DNA of 64,000 bases from JAYPHU01 sp964611435. GTDB taxonomy: Bacteria; Pseudomonadota; Alphaproteobacteria; Rhodospirillales; UBA2165. The DNA lies in the NCBI GenBank assembly GCA_964611435.1, contig CAZSXT010000016.1, positions 18,993 to 82,992 of the forward strand. The letters are read 5' to 3'. Positions 8,109 to 17,017 of this stretch are shown one piece after another. Made by a program: the position numbers and the translations under genes. The notes under the pieces were generated by a model. It did not search any database, was not told the origin of the DNA, and saw nothing but the letters and a program-made list of their open reading frames with translations. Position 1 is the first letter of the stretch. Each line of letters opens with the position of its first letter.

Positions 8109-9290
8109 TTACTGTTGGATGACGAGAGAATATTGTCCGTCGGCGGCCATACATTCGGCTTCCGGCAGACCCAGTTCCTTCTTCACGATATTGGTGCCCT
8201 GAACCAGGGAAACCATCTTATAGCGCGCGTGCCGGCGGCTCATGCCTTCCCGGCCCATGCCGCAGTCTGAGCATAGGATCAATCGCTCGGCGGGAATATA
8301 CTTGAGCGCCTCGCGGATCGTGTCGGCGATTTCCTCCGGCCGTTCCACCTGAAGGGAATGGTGGTCGATGACGCCGATGGCGATCTTCTTGTCGGTGATC
8401 ACCTTGCCGATGGCTTCCAGATCAATATGACCAGAGCTGCAGGACTCGAACGTGATCACGTCCGCGTCCACCTGGGCCAGATATTCGAGGGAGGGTTCGT
8501 AGGATTGGACTTCCTTGAACATGCGCTGCTGCGACGGGTTGCCCCAGCAAGTGTGGCACCAGACTTCGGTCTTGTCGCGGAGGCCCTTGGTGGTGTTGTT
8601 GAACACATCAACCAGTTCGGCCATGTCCAGTTTGCCGAAGACTTTGCCCCGGACCGGGATCATGTGGATTTGCGGCTCTTCCAGCTGGATAACGGGGCAT
8701 CCGGCGTCCGCCAACTCGTTCAGTTCCTCGTTGATGGCCGCGCCCAACGCGTAAATCCGCTCTACCGGGTCGGTGTAGTATTGGTCATCGACCGCCGCGC
8801 CCAACAGTTCAGGCGTGATGGTGCCAAATTTCACCGGCCGTTTGGTCATCCGCTGGGCGGCCTTCCACATGGCGGTGTATTGTAGATCACCCCGGCCGAT
8901 GGGGCCGACAATCTGCGGCATGACGCGGGCTTCGAGATAATCATGCAGGATATGCCCCATGGGGAAGGCGACGCCGCCGGTTTTCATAATGGCCGGCTTC
9001 GGGTCCTTGCGGTCAAATCCGTCCATGTGGAACAGCGGATACGAGGTCCAACTCTGGCCGCCCACGTCCGGGTCATAGTGCGCATCGCCATCGGTGCAGA
9101 TATCCAGGCCGGCGGTTTCCTGCTCCCGCAGATAGACCGAGACCGCATCCATGTACTGTTCCCGGTAGACGGTGTTGACCATGGCTTCGAGGAAGGACTG
9201 GCTGCCCAGGCGTTCGGTAAACCATTCCGGGCGCGGCAGAGAGCCGATCAGCGAGGTCGGCATGACGAGGTCTTTGGTGGCGTTGAGCAT
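8109..9290 (-). CDS. Second stand-alone MetE-domain methyltransferase
   Basis: 393 residues, again only the catalytic barrel of MetE (opening TSLIGSLPRPEWF). The zinc site is intact: His246-Thr-Cys248 in WCHTCWG, a Glu in ITFES, and a late Cys in LCSDCGMG. It differs strongly from the copy at 4024 in length and central sequence, so the two probably have different substrates. It sits directly upstream of fhs (11-base gap), implying that the methyl group it handles ends on THF and is then oxidised. It could act as a demethylase of an O-, N- or S-methylated compound with THF as acceptor; this is inference from context. Homocysteine methylation is the alternative. Confidence 0.8.
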   Translation of the reverse strand: MLNATKDLVMPTSLIGSLPRPEWFTERLGSQSFLEAMVNTVYREQYMDAVSVYLREQETAGLDICTDGDAHYDPDVGGQSWTSYPLFHMDGFDRKDPKPAIMKTGGVAFPMGHILHDYLEARVMPQIVGPIGRGDLQYTAMWKAAQRMTKRPVKFGTITPELLGAAVDDQYYTDPVERIYALGAAINEELNELADAGCPVIQLEEPQIHMIPVRGKVFGKLDMAELVDVFNNTTKGLRDKTEVWCHTCWGNPSQQRMFKEVQSYEPSLEYLAQVDADVITFESCSSGHIDLEAIGKVITDKKIAIGVIDHHSLQVERPEEIADTIREALKYIPAERLILCSDCGMGREGMSRRHARYKMVSLVQGTNIVKKELGLPEAECMAADGQYSLVIQQ

Positions 9291-9399
9291 GATGCAATCT
9301 CCCAGGTGTATTAATATTAGGGGGTCTCAATCTCGCCCCTTCATTACCCGATATCATATGCTTCACTATTGAATTTACAACAGCCAAATCATTGAGAAC

Positions 9400-10356
9400 T
9401 CAGAGGCTTTCCACGTAATCCGCCATCCGCGCGCGCATCGCTGAATCCGGCATGGGGCCATGCCCGGCGCCCATATTTTCGATCATATGATCGATCCGGC
9501 TGGTGGCGGGAATGGCGCAAGTAACAGCAGGATGGGACACCACGTATTTCAAGAAGAACTGCGCCCAGTTTTGGCAGCCGATCTCGCCGGCCCAGCGGGG
9601 CAGGGGTTTATCGTCATAGGCGTCGAACAGGCCGCCCCGCTGAAACGGCCGGTTGATGATGACCGCCAATTTGCGCTCGCGAGCAAGGGGCAGAAGTACG
9701 TCTTCGGCCTCCCGGTCCCGGACATTGTAGGTGAATTGCACGAAGTCGATGGGCTGGGTGCGCATGATCGCGGCAAAGGCGTGATGTTTGCGCCCATGGG
9801 ATATGGTGATGCCGATGTAGCGGATGCGGCCCTGGGCTTTCAGCTGCAACAGTGTTTCGAGATGGGTTTCCCAATCCACCAGATTGTGGATCTGAAACAG
9901 GTCGAACTTCTCGATCCCCCAGAGATCAAAGGAGTTGGTGATCTGGCGCTCTCCCATGAACCGGGTTTGGGTCCAGACCTTGGTGGCGGAAAACAAACCC
10001 TTGGGCTGATCCAATTCCGCAAGCGTGTGGCCGATCACCTCCTCCGAGGAGCCATACATGGGCGATGAATCGATCATCCCGCCGCCCCGCTCAAAGAAGG
10101 TTTTCACGACCTGGGTGCGCTGGCGGCGAAGGTAATTGTCGCTGCCCACGTTCATGGTGATCCAGGAACCCATTCCGATGACCGGCAGGCGCTCCCCGGT
10201 CTTAGGGATGGGCTTGGCCAGCATTGGAGTCGTCGCGCTTAAACCAGCCCGTGGCCAGGCGAGCGCGCTGATCCCGGCGCCGGCCAAGCCGGCCATACCT
10301 GTAAGCCCGGTGAGAAAGGTGCGGCGTGATACGCCGGAATAAGACTGTGCCACCAT
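9400..10356 (-). CDS. Tat-exported aldo/keto reductase
   Basis: 318 residues from the ATG at 10356. An in-frame TTG at 10398 would add 14 residues, and the ribosome site is poor for both. A twin-arginine signal, SRRTFLTG at residues 10-17, precedes a hydrophobic stretch ending near AGLSAT, so the enzyme should be exported folded. The AKR tetrad is visible: Asp and Tyr in IDSSPMYG, Lys in SATKVW and His in FQIHNLVDW. AKRs reduce aldehydes or ketones with NAD(P)H. NADPH is not expected in the periplasm, so either cofactor is retained at folding or the domain serves another role. It lies 109 bases upstream of the MetE-like gene on the same strand. Confidence 0.8.
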   Translation of the reverse strand: MVAQSYSGVSRRTFLTGLTGMAGLAGAGISALAWPRAGLSATTPMLAKPIPKTGERLPVIGMGSWITMNVGSDNYLRRQRTQVVKTFFERGGGMIDSSPMYGSSEEVIGHTLAELDQPKGLFSATKVWTQTRFMGERQITNSFDLWGIEKFDLFQIHNLVDWETHLETLLQLKAQGRIRYIGITISHGRKHHAFAAIMRTQPIDFVQFTYNVRDREAEDVLLPLARERKLAVIINRPFQRGGLFDAYDDKPLPRWAGEIGCQNWAQFFLKYVVSHPAVTCAIPATSRIDHMIENMGAGHGPMPDSAMRARMADYVESL

Positions 10357-10426
10357 AACCTTCGCATGGTGGCACAATCGGTCCGAGATTTCAGACAAAA
10401 TTCGGTGAGCTGGATGCTCGCCAGAA

Positions 10427-11362
10427 TTATTTCTCCGGCGCGTACTTGCCGGTGAGCTGCGGCGCGTGGGGCGGATCGAAGCCCTGCTCCTGGCGGTCCA
10501 GCCGGGTTTCCCGTGACCAGGTGCGTTTCAGATCATCCTGAATGTTGATCATCAGCTTGCCCAGCCCTTCACATTCCAGCTCCACCACGTCGCCGTCCTG
10601 GAAGGCGTTCAGCCCCCGGTGGTTGGTGCCGGTGGCGAGGATATCGCCGGGCTCCAGCGTATGGGCCTGGCTGACGAAGGCGATGCACTTTTTGATGTCG
10701 TGCGCCATATCGTCGGTGTTGAAGTCCTGTTTGATCTCGCCGTTGACCCAAAGCTTGATCGGCATCTTCTGCGGATCGTCGATTTCGTCCTTGGTGACGA
10801 TGTACGGCCCGATTGGCGCGAACGTGTCGCGGTTCTTCATCTGATAGAAAAACGCGGTGGCCGGGCCGAGGCCGCGGGCCGAGCCGTCGATGAAGTTCAC
10901 ATAGCCGAACACATAGTCCATGGCGTCGTCATAGCTGACATCCTTGGCCCGCTTGCCGATGACCAGGCCGAGTTCCGCCTCGCCTTCCCAAATGGTGGCG
11001 GGGATGTCTTCCATGATCATCGTGTCGCCCGGTCCGATGATGCTGTGGGGCGACTTTGTGAAGGCGTTGATGGGCGCCGGTGCGTCGCGGGTGCCGTTTT
11101 CCATATAGTTCACGGCCATACAGTCGATGTTCAGCGGGCGGGGCAGGGGCGGACGAATGCGCACGCTGTCTTCCGGCACGACCGGGCCGGCGGCGGCGGC
11201 TTCTTCCAGTTTGGCCCGGTATTGATCAAAATTCTCGATCAGGCCCGAGATCAGGTCCTGGGGGTGGGTGTGCGGGATGTCTTGCGCGGCGGCCGAGACA
11301 TCGACTACGCCGGCGTCGGTCAGCACGCCCAGTTTAAAATCGTCGAAAAAGAGTATCTTCAT
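10427..11362 (-). CDS. Fumarylacetoacetate hydrolase (FAH) family protein
   Basis: 311 residues. The start at MKILFFDDFKLG is chosen because CAGGGGACG lies just upstream; the frame stays open further but matches nothing. The FAH fold is clear: NYMENGT, the metal-binding Glu pair in IWEGEAELGLVIGK, Asp in NFIDGSARG, and the C-terminal GDILATGTNHRG loop. Family members hydrolyse C-C bonds of acylpyruvates or decarboxylate/hydrate ring-cleavage products in aromatic meta-cleavage routes. It is divergent from the CoxL-like gene across a 186-base intergenic region. The substrate is not known; a meta-cleavage product is likely given the neighbouring dioxygenases. Confidence 0.85.
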   Translation of the reverse strand: MKILFFDDFKLGVLTDAGVVDVSAAAQDIPHTHPQDLISGLIENFDQYRAKLEEAAAAGPVVPEDSVRIRPPLPRPLNIDCMAVNYMENGTRDAPAPINAFTKSPHSIIGPGDTMIMEDIPATIWEGEAELGLVIGKRAKDVSYDDAMDYVFGYVNFIDGSARGLGPATAFFYQMKNRDTFAPIGPYIVTKDEIDDPQKMPIKLWVNGEIKQDFNTDDMAHDIKKCIAFVSQAHTLEPGDILATGTNHRGLNAFQDGDVVELECEGLGKLMINIQDDLKRTWSRETRLDRQEQGFDPPHAPQLTGKYAPEK

Positions 11363-11483
11363 AATCGTCCCCTGATGGTTCCTTGCTTGCCGGCTTTCCG
11401 GCTCTGGCCGGATTGGGGCATTCCTCACCGGACAGGTCAAGGCTGTTTGGCGATGTAGAGGGCCAGAGAAGGTCAGAGAGGGA

Positions 11484-11511
11484 TTGAGGTTCAGGACTGG
11501 AGGCCTACAAT
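11484..11511 (+). promoter_or_regulatory. Candidate sigma-70 promoter for the CoxL-like gene
   Basis: TTGAGG (11484-11489), a 16-base spacer and TACAAT (11506-11511) lie 37 bases before the ATG at 11549. The rest of the divergent region 11363-11548 holds repeated CCGG-rich words and no gene. Confidence 0.4.
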
Positions 11512-11548
11512 ACGCGCCAAATTCAGCCCAATTCAGGAGCCAGTCACC

Positions 11549-13873
11549 ATGGGAATTGTCGCTATCGGTCAATCCGTTACCCGGGATGAAGATCCCGTCT
11601 TGCTCACTGGCCGCGGCCAATATAACGGCGATATCAATCTGCCGAATATGGCTTATGGTTATGTGCTGCGTTCGCCCCATGCCCGGGCCAAAATTAAATC
11701 CATCGACACGTCCGCTGCCGCCGCCATGGAAGGTGTGGCCGCCGTGTTGACCGGCGATGATTTGATGGCGGATAAGATCGGCAAAATGCCCCTGGTGGTG
11801 CCGCCAATCCCCGGTCTGGATATCGAGACCGTACATCGCCCGGCGCGCTATGGTCTGGCTGTTGGCGAAGTGCGCGTGGTGGGGGACCCGGTGGCGTTTA
11901 TCGTCGCCGACAGTCTGCTGATCGCCAAGGATGCGGCCGAATTGGTCGAGGTCGACTACGAGGTGCTGGACCCGGTGACCGATGCGTTGACGTCAAAAGA
12001 CGGCTCCACGGTCACGGTGTGGGAAGACCGGCCGGGTAATATCGCGTTTGAAAAAGACTTTGGCGACAAGGAGGCGACAGACGCAGCCTTCGCCGCCGCC
12101 GCCCACGTGGTGCGCCACGAGATGGTGGTAAACCGGGTGGCCGTCAGCTCCATGGAACCCCGGGGTACGACCGCCGACTTTGATCCGAAGACGGGCCACA
12201 CGACGGTCTATATCGGCACCCAGGGCGTATTCGGCATGCGCAAGACCCTGGCTGAACAGATTTTCAATGATAAGGAAGAAAACTTCCGGGTGGTGACCGG
12301 CCATATGGGCGGCAGCTTCGGCATGAAGAACACGTACCCCGAAAACATCCTAACCATCTGGGCGTCTCGACGTTTGGGCCGGCCGGTGAAGTGGGAAAAC
12401 GACCGCCAAGAGTCGCTGTTGAGCGATTATCAGGGCCGGGGCAAGCAGGCGTTGGCCGAGCTCGCGCTGGATGCGGACGGCAAGTTCCTCGCGATCCGGG
12501 CCGACATCGTCGCCAATCTGGGGGCATATCTCTCGCCCTTGGCCTTCATGCATACGATGCTGAGCATCGGCGGGCTCACGGGCGTCTATAACTTCCCGAC
12601 GGCGTTCCACAAGATCACCGGCGTCTTTACCAATACCGGCTCAACCAACCCGTACCGGGGGTCAAACCGGCCCGACACGGCCTACATCCTGGAACGGATG
12701 ATCGACATTGCGGCTGAACAGACCGGAATCGATAGGTTCGAGCTGCGTCGCCGCAACATCATTCCGTCTGCGATTATGCCCCATAAGACACCGCTTGGGC
12801 CGGTCTATGACTGTGGCGAGTTCGAAAAGAATATGGACGATGCGTTGAGCAAGATCGACTTTGCCGGCTTTGCCGCCCGCAAAGAGGCTTCGGCCAAGGC
12901 GGGTAAACTGCGCGGCTTCGGTCTCGCCAACAATGTGGAAGCCGCCGGCGGCGTTGGTCAGGAATTCGCCGACATTGCCTTTGCTGAAGACGGCAGCGCA
13001 ACGATTTCTGTCGGCACCACAGACAACGGCCAGGGCCATGCCGCCATGTACAAGATCGTGGTCTGCGACCGGCTCGGCATCGATCCGGACAGGGTGCGGG
13101 TGATCGAAGGGGATTCCGACGCGCTGGCCCAAGGCAACGGCACCGGTGGCTCCCGCGTTTCCTCCTACGGTTCCAGTGCCGCGCTGGCCGCCGCCGACGG
13201 ACTGGTGGAGAAAGGCCGCAAGATTGCCGCACATATCCTGGAGGCCGGCCTCAGCGATATTGAATTCGACGACGGTCGCTTCGTGGTCGCCGGCACGGAC
13301 AAGGAAGTCTCCATCGACGAGGTGATCAAGGTGGCCTTCCAGCCGGATCAATTGCCCCCGGATATGGAAGCGGGCTTTGCCGAGGAAGGTGTGTTTACCG
13401 GCAAGGCGCCCAATTATCCCAACGGCTGTCATGTTTGCGAGGTGGAGGTCGATCCCGATACGGGCGGCGTTGATCTGGTGCGCTATGTGGCGGTCAGCGA
13501 TGTCGGCACGATTATCAACCGGCTCACGTTGGACGGGCAGATCCATGGCGGCATCGGCCAGGGGGCCGGGCAGGTCCTGATGGAAGGGCTACAGTATGAC
13601 GAAAATTCGGGCCAGTTGCTGACCGGTTCCTTCCTTGATTACGCCATGCCCCGGGCCAGCGATTTCCCGGCCTTTGAACTAGCGGACAACCCGACCTTTA
13701 CCGAGGCCAATCCCTTGGGCGTTAAGGGGGCGGGCGAAGTGGGCACGGCCTGCGCCATGCCGGCGGTGGTCAACGCCGTGGTGGATGCGTTGAAGGATCA
13801 TGGTGTCGCCCATATCGACATGCCGCTCTCGGCGGAGAAAGTCTGGGCCGCCATGCATCAGCCAAGACATTGA
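11549..13873 (+). CDS. Xanthine dehydrogenase/CoxL-family molybdopterin large subunit
   Basis: 774 residues, full length for a molybdenum hydroxylase large subunit. It opens with IGQSVTRDEDPVLLTGRGQY. The active-site loop reads PYRGSNRP (Pro368-Arg374) where form I CO dehydrogenase has a Cys (AYRCSFR) and form II has AYRGAGR, so this is not a true CO dehydrogenase. The catalytic Glu is Glu730 in GVKGAGEVG. Family members hydroxylate aldehydes or N-heteroaromatics next to nitrogen using water. The medium (FAD) and small (2Fe-2S) subunits that normally adjoin are absent here. A RidA gene follows 12 bases later and an arylformamidase-like gene after that, suggesting a nitrogen-containing substrate (inference). 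Confidence 0.85.
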   Translation: MGIVAIGQSVTRDEDPVLLTGRGQYNGDINLPNMAYGYVLRSPHARAKIKSIDTSAAAAMEGVAAVLTGDDLMADKIGKMPLVVPPIPGLDIETVHRPARYGLAVGEVRVVGDPVAFIVADSLLIAKDAAELVEVDYEVLDPVTDALTSKDGSTVTVWEDRPGNIAFEKDFGDKEATDAAFAAAAHVVRHEMVVNRVAVSSMEPRGTTADFDPKTGHTTVYIGTQGVFGMRKTLAEQIFNDKEENFRVVTGHMGGSFGMKNTYPENILTIWASRRLGRPVKWENDRQESLLSDYQGRGKQALAELALDADGKFLAIRADIVANLGAYLSPLAFMHTMLSIGGLTGVYNFPTAFHKITGVFTNTGSTNPYRGSNRPDTAYILERMIDIAAEQTGIDRFELRRRNIIPSAIMPHKTPLGPVYDCGEFEKNMDDALSKIDFAGFAARKEASAKAGKLRGFGLANNVEAAGGVGQEFADIAFAEDGSATISVGTTDNGQGHAAMYKIVVCDRLGIDPDRVRVIEGDSDALAQGNGTGGSRVSSYGSSAALAAADGLVEKGRKIAAHILEAGLSDIEFDDGRFVVAGTDKEVSIDEVIKVAFQPDQLPPDMEAGFAEEGVFTGKAPNYPNGCHVCEVEVDPDTGGVDLVRYVAVSDVGTIINRLTLDGQIHGGIGQGAGQVLMEGLQYDENSGQLLTGSFLDYAMPRASDFPAFELADNPTFTEANPLGVKGAGEVGTACAMPAVVNAVVDALKDHGVAHIDMPLSAEKVWAAMHQPRH

Positions 13874-13885
13874 GGCTGCTTAGCG

Positions 13886-14287
13886 ATGGCGCACGAGATT
13901 ATCCGATCTGAAGACTTAAGCGAGCCGGCCGGCGTCTTTGTCCAGGCAACACGTGTGCCTGCCGGCAGTGACGTCATTCACGTGTCCGGGTTGACCAGCC
14001 GCGCCAAGGATGGAAGCACGTTTGCGCCCAACGATATAAGAGCCCAGACGCGGCATATACTTGAAAATCTGACGAAAATTTTGGCCAGCGTCGGCGCCAC
14101 CTTGGATGATGTCGCTAAGGTGACCGTCTACATCACCGACATGAATGATTTTGACGTCATCCACGAGGTCCGGCGGGAATTCTTCGTGAATACCCGCCCG
14201 GCCTCGACGATGGTTGAGGTGTCGAAGCTTGTCCATGACGACATGCTCATCGAGATTGAGGCCGTGGCCTACGTTAAAACCGGGTGA
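13886..14287 (+). CDS. RidA/YjgF/UK114-family protein
   Basis: 133 residues, typical for the family, which forms trimers that deaminate enamine/imine intermediates or act in catabolic deamination. Visible blocks are VSGLTSR, TRHILENLTKILASVGATLDDV, VTVYITDMNDF and the C-terminal RPASTMVEVSKL with IEIEAVAYV. The conserved Arg of the active site is the one in RPASTMVEV. It begins 12 bases after the CoxL-like gene, and the next gene starts 10 bases later, so the three form an operon. A RidA in such a setting often works on the amine product of ring opening. Confidence 0.9.
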   Translation: MAHEIIRSEDLSEPAGVFVQATRVPAGSDVIHVSGLTSRAKDGSTFAPNDIRAQTRHILENLTKILASVGATLDDVAKVTVYITDMNDFDVIHEVRREFFVNTRPASTMVEVSKLVHDDMLIEIEAVAYVKTG

Positions 14288-14297
14288 CGTGAAACCG

Positions 14298-15022
14298 ATG
14301 TCCGATCCCCTGGTCTACCGGAACTTTACTCAAGCCCAGCTGAACGACGCCTACAATCAGGCGACCCTGGTCCCCGATATCAGCGATCACCAGGCCCGCC
14401 AGGCGGACGAGACCGCCAAGGCGCGGGAGATTCTGCCCTGCCGGCTCGGCGTTCCCTACGGACCTAAGGACGCCGAATATATCGACGTCTATGGGGAGGC
14501 GGATGGATCGCGGCCGGCGATGATCTACACCCATGGCGNNNNNNNNNNNNNNNNNNNNNNNNNNNNNNNNNNNNNNNNNNNNNNNNNNNNNNNNNNNNNN
14601 NNNNNNNNNNNNNNNNNNNNNNNNNNNNNNNNNNNNNNGGCGCCGACTGGACGGGAGAGTTCGGTTTGCCCAGCAATCTGATAAAAGGACTGACCAGCAT
14701 CAGCGGGCTGTATGATCTGGAGCCGGTACGGCATAGTTCCCGCAACGAGTACCTGTTCCTGGATGAGGCGGCGGCGGACCGGTTGTCGCCCATGTCCGTA
14801 CTGGACCGGATGCCGCCGGCGGTGGTCACCGGCTGGGGAGGCAAGGAGTTGGACGAGTTCCAGCGTCAGAGCACGGAGTTCACTGCAGTGCTCAAAGCTT
14901 CAGGGCGGACCGTGGCCGACAACTTCTTTGCCGGCGACAATCACTTCCAAATGGCGAACCGCCTGCACGAGACAGGCAGCCCGATCTTCACCGCCACGTG
15001 TGAAATGATGGGGTTAGTTTAA
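14298..15022 (+). CDS. Alpha/beta hydrolase, arylformamidase (kynurenine formamidase)-like, interrupted by an assembly gap
   Basis: Starts at MSDPLVYRNF and reads to MIYTHG, the oxyanion-hole HG motif, before 100 Ns. After the gap the frame continues in another phase with ADWTGEFGLPSNLIKG and SGLYDLEPVRHS, a hallmark of the arylformamidase branch, and ends with the catalytic His region (GDNHFQM). The nucleophile GHSAGG should lie inside the gap. In the family about 80 residues separate these blocks, so roughly 240 bases are missing, not 100; the frame change is therefore an assembly effect, not a mutation. The family hydrolyses N-formyl or other amides of ring-opened products. Third gene of the CoxL-RidA operon. 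Confidence 0.75.
14539..14638. other. Assembly gap of 100 N inside the arylformamidase-like gene
   Basis: Exactly 100 Ns, the conventional placeholder length. The flanks do not repeat each other, so real sequence is missing. Confidence 0.98.
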
Positions 15023-15031
15023 GGAAGGCCG

Positions 15032-15244
15032 TTAACCGGCCGTTGAATCCTTGGTTCGGTTGGTTTTGATGCCGAATATTATATAACCGGGACAAATCCC
15101 CAAAAAGGCTGTCACCAAGGGTACGATCCCGATCCACCCGATAAAGTTATAGCCGGTCTCCGGTCCAAAATTCGCGAATGAAATCAGCCCTATGCCGATC
15201 ATTATCCGCAGGATTTTGTCGCTGCTGCCCACATTTTGTTCCAT
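15032..15244 (-). CDS. Small DUF2892-type inner membrane protein
   Basis: 70 residues beginning MEQNVGSSDKILRIMIGIG. The N-terminal NVGSSDKILR and the paired hydrophobic segments ending in ICPGYIIFGIKT match the DUF2892 (YgaP membrane part) pattern, in which a CPxYxxxGxxT end follows the second helix. Two transmembrane helices are expected. The gene is convergent with the arylformamidase-like gene (9-base gap) and divergent from the sensor kinase. No rhodanese domain is attached. Function unknown; some relatives are linked to sulfur metabolism. Confidence 0.75.
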   Translation of the reverse strand: MEQNVGSSDKILRIMIGIGLISFANFGPETGYNFIGWIGIVPLVTAFLGICPGYIIFGIKTNRTKDSTAG

Positions 15245-15291
15245 CAGACCTGCCTCTGCACTATTGATATTTCGACCATGACACCCCAACT

Positions 15292-15305
15292 TACCATAAG
15301 TGGTA
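15292..15305. promoter_or_regulatory. Short inverted repeat between DUF2892 and sensor kinase genes
   Basis: TACCA-TAAG-TGGTA in the 160-base divergent region 15245-15404. Short enough to arise by chance; listed as a possible operator only. Confidence 0.2.
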
Positions 15306-15404
15306 TCGGCGCAGGGATTTTCAAGACCAGTATCGCAACAAATAGAGGTTCAAAGGAACGCTCACCAGAAGCGTTAGATAAAGATAACGGGGGCTACAGG
15401 CGCG

Positions 15405-17003
15405 ATGCAGAACCCAAAATGGATAGCCGCTTATGCGGTCTTCTATACGTTGGTCTATCACGCTCAGCGCGGGTTGGCGCCTGAAGGTGATCTGCCCCTC
15501 ATTGACCTGACGGCAGGCCTCACGTTTGCTGCTGCGGCCATTTCGGGCTGGCGCTGGCTGCCGGCCCTTCTTGTCACCGCGTTTGCCAATGCCCTACCCC
15601 AGCTGCTTGAAGAGCAGGATATTTATTTAGCGGGTTCCCAATTTTTTCATGTACTTTTGTTTGGCGTTTCAGGCTGCCGGTTCGGCCTCTTGATCCGCGA
15701 AAATGGCGGCAGGTTTTCCCAGTATACGGGGGTCAGCCTCTTCGCGATTGGTCTTGGCGGCTCCTTTCTCTACGCCGTCGCGGTGCAAAGACTCGCGGGG
15801 CTCACGGCGCCGATTGGCCGGGATGAGCTGGAGCATCTGTTTTTCCTATCCTGGGGAAGCAACTTTGCCGGCCTCATGACGATTGCACCCTTGGCCCTGT
15901 GGGTTTGGGGGTACCTGCAAGGTTTCTCCCGGCTTTCCGTCGCGGTTTTGAAGGAGCATGTCACTAGTTCAACGCTGGTTTCCCTATATGTGTCATCGAT
16001 CGCGGTAGTCGTCATGGTCGCTTTCTTTCCGACCTTGGTTGTGGAAGCGCCGAGAATTCTATTTGTCACGCTAATCCCGGTCACCCTTATTGGGTTAAGC
16101 TACGGGCTCCTGGCTGCATCGACCGCGACCGCATTGGTGGGTGTTTCACTGGTGTTGGCAACAGTGATTGTCGGCCAATCCCTCTTCAATGAAATAGAGT
16201 TCCAAATCCTCATGGGTGTGGCGGCATCCCTTTCGGTAATTGCCGGCGGCGCCAGAAACGACCGTGAAGAGGCGCTCCGGCGGGCGGAAGTCTCGCTACA
16301 GGCGAAATCCGATTTTCTCTCCTCCATGAGTCATGAGCTTCGAACACCGCTCAACGCTATCATGGGATTTGGCCATATGCTGACTTCCGATCCATCCGCG
16401 CCGCTGTCCGACCGGCAAAAGGAATATGCCGAGATCATCTCTAAAAGCGGCGAAGATCTGCTTTACCTGATCGAACAGGTACTGGAGCTGAATAAAATCG
16501 AACCGGGACACCTAAAGCTTCAACTCGAAAATGTCGCTGTGGCGGAATTGCTGGAAGCCGCCACGGCGCAAATGCTTCCCTTGGCGCGGGAGCGGGGGAT
16601 TGGGATTGCCAATAAGGTTCCCGGGGTAGGTCCGCCTGATCTTTGGGCCGATAAAATACGGCTCGGGCAGGTGCTACGAAACATTCTGTCCAACGCGGTG
16701 AAATACAATGAAGACGGCGGAAAGATCATTTTGACCGGTGAGGCCATGGAGCCCGGTTGGTATCGCCTCTCCATCACCGATACGGGTCCCGGAATAGCGG
16801 GGGATGTGGCCGAGAAGGTGTTTGAACCGTTTGATCGTTTAGGTATGGAAAGCGGCGCCGTGCCGGGCACGGGCATCGGCTTGACCATTTGCAAACAGAT
16901 CATGGATGCGCTCGACGGGCGGATCGGATTTGATACCCGGCTGGGTGAGGGGACGACCTTTTGGATCGAACTTCCCGTCGCGTCTGCACAAATATCTAAC
17001 TAG
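15405..17003 (+). CDS. MASE1-type membrane sensor histidine kinase
   Basis: 532 residues. Residues 1 to about 275 are a multi-helix MASE1-like integral membrane sensor with at least six hydrophobic segments. A HisKA domain follows with the phospho-acceptor His310 in SMSHELRTPLN, then an HATPase domain with the N box (NAVKYNEDGG), G1 (DTGPGI), F box (VFEPFDR) and G2 (GTGIGLTICKQ). All kinase residues look intact, so it should autophosphorylate. No response regulator, receiver or HPt gene is in the window, making it an orphan kinase. The signal is unknown; MASE1 is found in kinases and cyclases that sense membrane-linked or small-molecule cues. Convergent with the sulfotransferase gene. Confidence 0.9.
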   Translation: MQNPKWIAAYAVFYTLVYHAQRGLAPEGDLPLIDLTAGLTFAAAAISGWRWLPALLVTAFANALPQLLEEQDIYLAGSQFFHVLLFGVSGCRFGLLIRENGGRFSQYTGVSLFAIGLGGSFLYAVAVQRLAGLTAPIGRDELEHLFFLSWGSNFAGLMTIAPLALWVWGYLQGFSRLSVAVLKEHVTSSTLVSLYVSSIAVVVMVAFFPTLVVEAPRILFVTLIPVTLIGLSYGLLAASTATALVGVSLVLATVIVGQSLFNEIEFQILMGVAASLSVIAGGARNDREEALRRAEVSLQAKSDFLSSMSHELRTPLNAIMGFGHMLTSDPSAPLSDRQKEYAEIISKSGEDLLYLIEQVLELNKIEPGHLKLQLENVAVAELLEAATAQMLPLARERGIGIANKVPGVGPPDLWADKIRLGQVLRNILSNAVKYNEDGGKIILTGEAMEPGWYRLSITDTGPGIAGDVAEKVFEPFDRLGMESGAVPGTGIGLTICKQIMDALDGRIGFDTRLGEGTTFWIELPVASAQISN

Positions 17004-17017
17004 CGGCTGTTGCGGTC

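Noticed and set aside
11363..11836. An N-terminal extension of the FAH-family gene
   Set aside because: It overlaps the divergent CoxL-like gene and its promoter, while a good ribosome site and family-like start exist at 11362.
11549..13873. A true aerobic CO dehydrogenase large subunit
   Set aside because: The form I Cys loop is absent (PYRGSNR) and CoxM/CoxS genes are missing.
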